This document shows, piece by piece, positions 60,962 to 64,000 of a DNA stretch of 64,000 nt (the stretch's first letter is position 1; each line of letters starts with the position of its first letter). A model generated the notes under the pieces. It searched no databases. It was not told the origin of the DNA and saw only the letters and a list, made by a program, of their open reading frames with translations. A program made the translations under genes and the position numbers. Where the stretch lies: NCBI RefSeq assembly GCF_900626155.1, contig NZ_LR130844.1:992277-1056276 (forward strand). Reading direction: 5' to 3'. The stretch is from Anaerococcus vaginimassiliensis (lineage in GTDB: Bacteria > Bacillota > Clostridia > Tissierellales > Peptoniphilaceae).

Positions 60962-62170
60962 ATGTCTGATTACGAACAAAAAGAAATAAGATGTTCTTTT
61001 TGTGGCAAGGATAGCTCTCAAGTAAAAAGAATAATTGCTGGTCCTAATGCGTATATCTGTAACGAGTGTGTCGATTTATGTAAGGAAATCATAAGTGAAG
61101 AAACTGACAACATTTCCTATGGTGATATTGATTTATCAACACCAAAAGAGATCAAAGACTTCCTAGATTCTTATGTAATAGGTCAAGACGATGCCAAAAA
61201 GACCCTATCAGTTGCAGTATACAACCACTACAAAAGAATAAATAGCAATGAAGAAGATTCTGATATAGAACTTCAAAAATCAAATATCTTGATGCTAGGC
61301 CCAACAGGATCTGGAAAGACCCTGCTTGCTCAAACCCTTGCTCGTAAACTAAACGTGCCATTTGCTATAGCAGATGCGACAAGTCTTACAGAAGCAGGCT
61401 ATGTTGGTGAGGATGTAGAAAATATTATCCTAAAGCTAGTCCAAGCAGCTGACTATGATATAGAAGTTGCTGAGCGTGGTATTATCTATGTAGATGAGAT
61501 AGATAAAATCACTAGAAAAAGCGAAAATCCTTCTATAACCCGTGATGTATCCGGAGAAGGTGTCCAACAAGCCCTACTTAAACTAATAGAGGGAACAGAG
61601 GCCAACGTTCCTCCTCAAGGAGGAAGAAAGCATCCAAGCCAAGAATATATCCAAGTTGATACAACTAACATCCTATTTATCCTAGGCGGTGCCTTCGATG
61701 GAATAGAAGATATAATTGGCAGGAGATTGTCAGAAAAAACTATAGGTTTTGGTGCAAATGTCAACAAACAAGAAAAGGCAAGCCTTAAGGAAGTAAGCAC
61801 AGAAGACCTCCTTAAGTTTGGACTTATACCTGAATTTATAGGTAGGGTTCCAATAATAGTAAGCCTAGATGCCTTGGACGTTGATTCCTTGGTAAAAATT
61901 TTAAAAGAGCCTAAAAACTCCTTTGTAAGACAATACCAAAAGCTCTTTGAGTTAGATGGGGTAAAGCTTACATTTGAAGATGATGCTCTTTATGAGATAG
62001 CTAAGAAATCCTACGACCAAAAAACAGGAGCAAGAGGACTTAGGACAATCATGGAAAATCTTCTCCTAGATTTGATGTTTGAAATACCTTCGATAGATGA
62101 TTTAGAAGAGGTAATCGTAACTAAAGAATCTATAGCTGACAAGGAAAAATTAATTTATAAGAAGAAATAA
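60962..62170 (+). CDS. clpX: Clp protease ATP-binding subunit ClpX
   Basis: 402 residues. N-terminal zinc-binding domain with four cysteines ([10 protein letters not shown] and [10 protein letters not shown]), Walker [13 protein letters not shown], Walker [11 protein letters not shown], the ClpP-contacting IGF loop (KTIGFGANV) and the arginine-finger/sensor-2 region [14 protein letters not shown]. It unfolds tagged proteins into ClpP. It directly follows clpP and is separated from lon by a hairpin. Confidence 0.96.
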   Translation: MSDYEQKEIRCSFCGKDSSQVKRIIAGPNAYICNECVDLCKEIISEETDNISYGDIDLSTPKEIKDFLDSYVIGQDDAKKTLSVAVYNHYKRINSNEEDSDIELQKSNILMLGPTGSGKTLLAQTLARKLNVPFAIADATSLTEAGYVGEDVENIILKLVQAADYDIEVAERGIIYVDEIDKITRKSENPSITRDVSGEGVQQALLKLIEGTEANVPPQGGRKHPSQEYIQVDTTNILFILGGAFDGIEDIIGRRLSEKTIGFGANVNKQEKASLKEVSTEDLLKFGLIPEFIGRVPIIVSLDALDVDSLVKILKEPKNSFVRQYQKLFELDGVKLTFEDDALYEIAKKSYDQKTGARGLRTIMENLLLDLMFEIPSIDDLEEVIVTKESIADKEKLIYKKK

Positions 62171-62171
62171 G

Positions 62172-62214
62172 AAAAGGGGACGGTATGCAGGAGTTTTGCA
62201 AACGTCCCTTTTGT
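62172..62214 (+). terminator. hairpin between clpX and lon
   Basis: AAAAGGG-ACG pairs with CGTCCCTTTT (one bulged G) around a ~20-base loop; the stem ends in TTTTGTAA. It is placed 2 bp after the clpX stop and 14 bp before the lon start, so it can be at most a partial terminator or a processing stem. Confidence 0.5.
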
Positions 62215-62227
62215 AACGAGGTAAATT

Positions 62228-64000
62228 ATGACAGATATTTATGAAATAAATAAAAAAGAATATCCTCTGATTCCCTTGAGGGGCTACTGGCCAATGCCAA
62301 GTACCTTCCTAAGTTTTGACTGCAAGAGAAGTATATCAACTAATGCTGTAAATGATGCAAGACTTAGGTCGACTAACTTGTTTTTAGTAAACCAAAAGGA
62401 CGTTTTTGAGGATAATCCCAAACAAGACGACCTCTATGAATATGGAATAGTCGCATCAGTCAAGGAAATGTTTAACCTCCCTGATGGAAGCCTAAGAGTA
62501 TTTGTAAATCCTATTGGAGTAGGTAGGCTTAAAAAGGTAAACATATCCGAAGGTTTCCTAAAGGCTGAATTAGAGGAATATATATACGATGAAGAAAGTG
62601 AGAAAGACGACTTAGAACTAGATGCTCTAAAGAAGATTCTAATTGATGATTTTAAGGAGTATGTAGGTCTAATAAATCAAAACCTAGATGAAATCACTTA
62701 TTCACTAGTTGAGATTGAAAACTACCAAAGACTTGTAGATGTGATTTGCTTTCACCTAGAGCTTGCTCCAAAGGAGTATTACAGGATACTTTCCACATTA
62801 GATACTAAGGAGAGAATGAGTATCTTACATGAGATAATTAGAAAAGAAATCACCCTTAAAAATCTCTCATCAGAAATTGATAAAAAAGTCCAAGAAAATA
62901 TCAACAAGTCTCAAAAGGACTACTATCTAAGAGAAAAGATGGAAGTTCTAAAAAAAGAAATCAGCGATAACAATGGTGAAGGATCAAGCGAGGCTGACTA
63001 TTATAGGAAGAAACTTTCAAAACTAAAACTAGATAAGGAAAGCAAGAAAAGTCTTGAAAAAGATATAGATAGAATTGATTCTCTACCAGAGATGAGTCCA
63101 GACTATGGCGTGCTTTCTGCCTATCTTGACTTTGTATTCTCCCTACCTTGGAATAAAAAGAGCAAAGATATCATAGATATCAAAAAGGCAAGTACTGTTT
63201 TAGATAACGACCACTACGGCCTAACTGATGTTAAGGAAAGAATCCTAGAGTCAATTGCTGTTAGACAAAAAAATAAAAACTCCAAGGGAACTGTAATTTG
63301 CCTAGTAGGACCTCCAGGAGTGGGCAAGACTTCCATAGCCAAATCCATTGCCCGTGCCCTTGATAGAAAATTTGTATCAATGAGGCTTGGTGGAGTGACT
63401 GACGAATCAGAAATCAGAGGTCACAGGAGAACTTATGTTGGGGCAATGGCAGGTAGAGTACTTGCTAATATAAATAGAATAAATGTCAAAAACCCAGTCT
63501 TTCTTTTAGATGAGATAGATAAATTAGGTTCAGACTTTAGGGGAGATCCATCAAGTGCCCTTCTAGAAGTCCTAGATCCTGAACAAAACGATAAATTTAT
63601 AGATAGATACCTAGACATTCCCTTTGACCTATCAGATGTATTTTTTATAACTACAGCAAACGATGCAAATGAAATCCCAGATGCCTTATACGATAGACTA
63701 GAAGTTATAGAGCTTTCTGGCTATACTATGAGCGAGAAAAAAGCAATCGCTAAAAAGTATCTTATAGATAAGGAAAAGAAAAATAACGGGCTTAGTGATA
63801 ATGAACTAAGTATATCTGATTCTGTAATAGATTTGATTATTAAAAACTACACCAGAGAAGCAGGTGTTAGGGAGCTTGAAAGACTTATAGCTAAAATTTC
63901 AAGAAGGGCTGTAAAAGAAATCCTCGAGGGCAAGGAAAAAGTCAGAGTTACTAAAAATAACTACACCAAATACCTAGGCAAGGAAAGATTTTTTGATGAT
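62228..64000 (+). CDS. lon: ATP-dependent Lon protease (partial, runs off window end)
   Basis: 591 codons are present from an ATG behind AACGAGG. The N-terminal substrate domain opens IYEINKKEYPLIPLRGYWPM; a coiled-coil follows (about 205-300), then the AAA+ domain with Walker A GPPGVGKTSIAKSIA (about 360), Walker B VFLLDEIDKLG and sensor/arginine region DALYDRLEVIEL, and the helical subdomain REAGVRELERLIAKISRRAV. The serine-lysine protease domain lies beyond the edge. The N-terminal domain is shorter and more divergent than in Bacillus LonA, but order and motifs are clear. Confidence 0.93.
   Translation, partial: MTDIYEINKKEYPLIPLRGYWPMPSTFLSFDCKRSISTNAVNDARLRSTNLFLVNQKDVFEDNPKQDDLYEYGIVASVKEMFNLPDGSLRVFVNPIGVGRLKKVNISEGFLKAELEEYIYDEESEKDDLELDALKKILIDDFKEYVGLINQNLDEITYSLVEIENYQRLVDVICFHLELAPKEYYRILSTLDTKERMSILHEIIRKEITLKNLSSEIDKKVQENINKSQKDYYLREKMEVLKKEISDNNGEGSSEADYYRKKLSKLKLDKESKKSLEKDIDRIDSLPEMSPDYGVLSAYLDFVFSLPWNKKSKDIIDIKKASTVLDNDHYGLTDVKERILESIAVRQKNKNSKGTVICLVGPPGVGKTSIAKSIARALDRKFVSMRLGGVTDESEIRGHRRTYVGAMAGRVLANINRINVKNPVFLLDEIDKLGSDFRGDPSSALLEVLDPEQNDKFIDRYLDIPFDLSDVFFITTANDANEIPDALYDRLEVIELSGYTMSEKKAIAKKYLIDKEKKNNGLSDNELSISDSVIDLIIKNYTREAGVRELERLIAKISRRAVKEILEGKEKVRVTKNNYTKYLGKERFFDD

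Noticed and set aside
62172-62214. Strong terminator separating clpX from lon
   Set aside because: The loop is long and the T tract is only four bases, so I list it as a hairpin of uncertain strength rather than as a definite operon end.
16101-64000. tRNA or rRNA genes
   Set aside because: I looked for cloverleaf-like segments and GGTTCGA-type T-loops in the intergenic spaces and saw none that fold.

Overview
The window is AT-rich DNA from a Gram-positive anaerobe. Strong AAGGAGG-type ribosome binding sites, an arsRDA-arsC-acr3 operon, a PnrA-type nucleoside ABC transporter, cdaA-cdaR, and a tig-clpP-clpX-lon cluster all point to Firmicutes. An Anaerococcus/Peptoniphilaceae-like member of the Tissierellia is my best guess. 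This rests on overall character and gene content, not on a marker gene; no rRNA or tRNA gene is visible.

Region 1 (about 1-11,600) is a graveyard of mobile and accessory DNA. Two copies of a relaxase-like C-terminal fragment lie at its ends (1-147 and 10,879-11,304), and a second diverged direct repeat lies at about 2,640 and 8,470. Between them are a TraX-family gene, an ABC transporter collapsed by deletion, an SSB-like gene in two pieces on opposite strands, a methyltransferase pseudogene, an ABC-F ribosome-protection gene with an attenuator-like leader, a MerR regulator, and a divergent YeiH/LysR pair. Region 2 (11,622-16,100) is a lantibiotic/bacitracin-type ABC exporter (ATPase plus two permeases), divergent from a response regulator and histidine kinase that probably control it.

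Region 3 (16,240-32,771) is a defence and conflict island. Two truncated 5' copies of a type I methyltransferase gene (hsdM) with the same promoter bracket about 7.4 kb holding a DUF4417 pseudogene, an orphan toxin-domain/immunity-like pair, an AlbA/Schlafen-type regulator behind an elaborate palindromic operator, a GNAT, a methyltransferase, an SdpI-family protein, an XRE membrane regulator, and GmrSD and old-yellow-enzyme fragments. Then come a stand-alone caspase-like protease, an hsdM/DUF4391 chimeric pseudogene, and an intact type III restriction-modification pair (mod, res) followed after 10 bp by a coiled-coil TIR-domain gene. The mod-res-TIR arrangement with the adjacent caspase is the best candidate here for an undescribed defence system.

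Region 4 (32,790-41,550) carries arsenic resistance with two matching ArsR-type dyads, an M20 amidohydrolase, a deleted kdgT pseudogene, and a glycerol-use pair (a GlpA-like dehydrogenase and glpF behind a terminator-containing leader). Region 5 (41,679-64,000) looks like stable chromosome: a nucleoside ABC transporter (lipoprotein, ATPase, two permeases), thiamine pyrophosphokinase, an AI-2E-family exporter, malQ and glycogen phosphorylase, a ZIP transporter, a palindromic MITE-like element, two tiny membrane proteins, c-di-AMP synthesis (cdaA-cdaR) with a CCA-adding enzyme, and the protein quality-control set tig-clpP-clpX-lon (lon runs off the end). I found no broken gene in region 5, while regions 1 and 3 are full of them.
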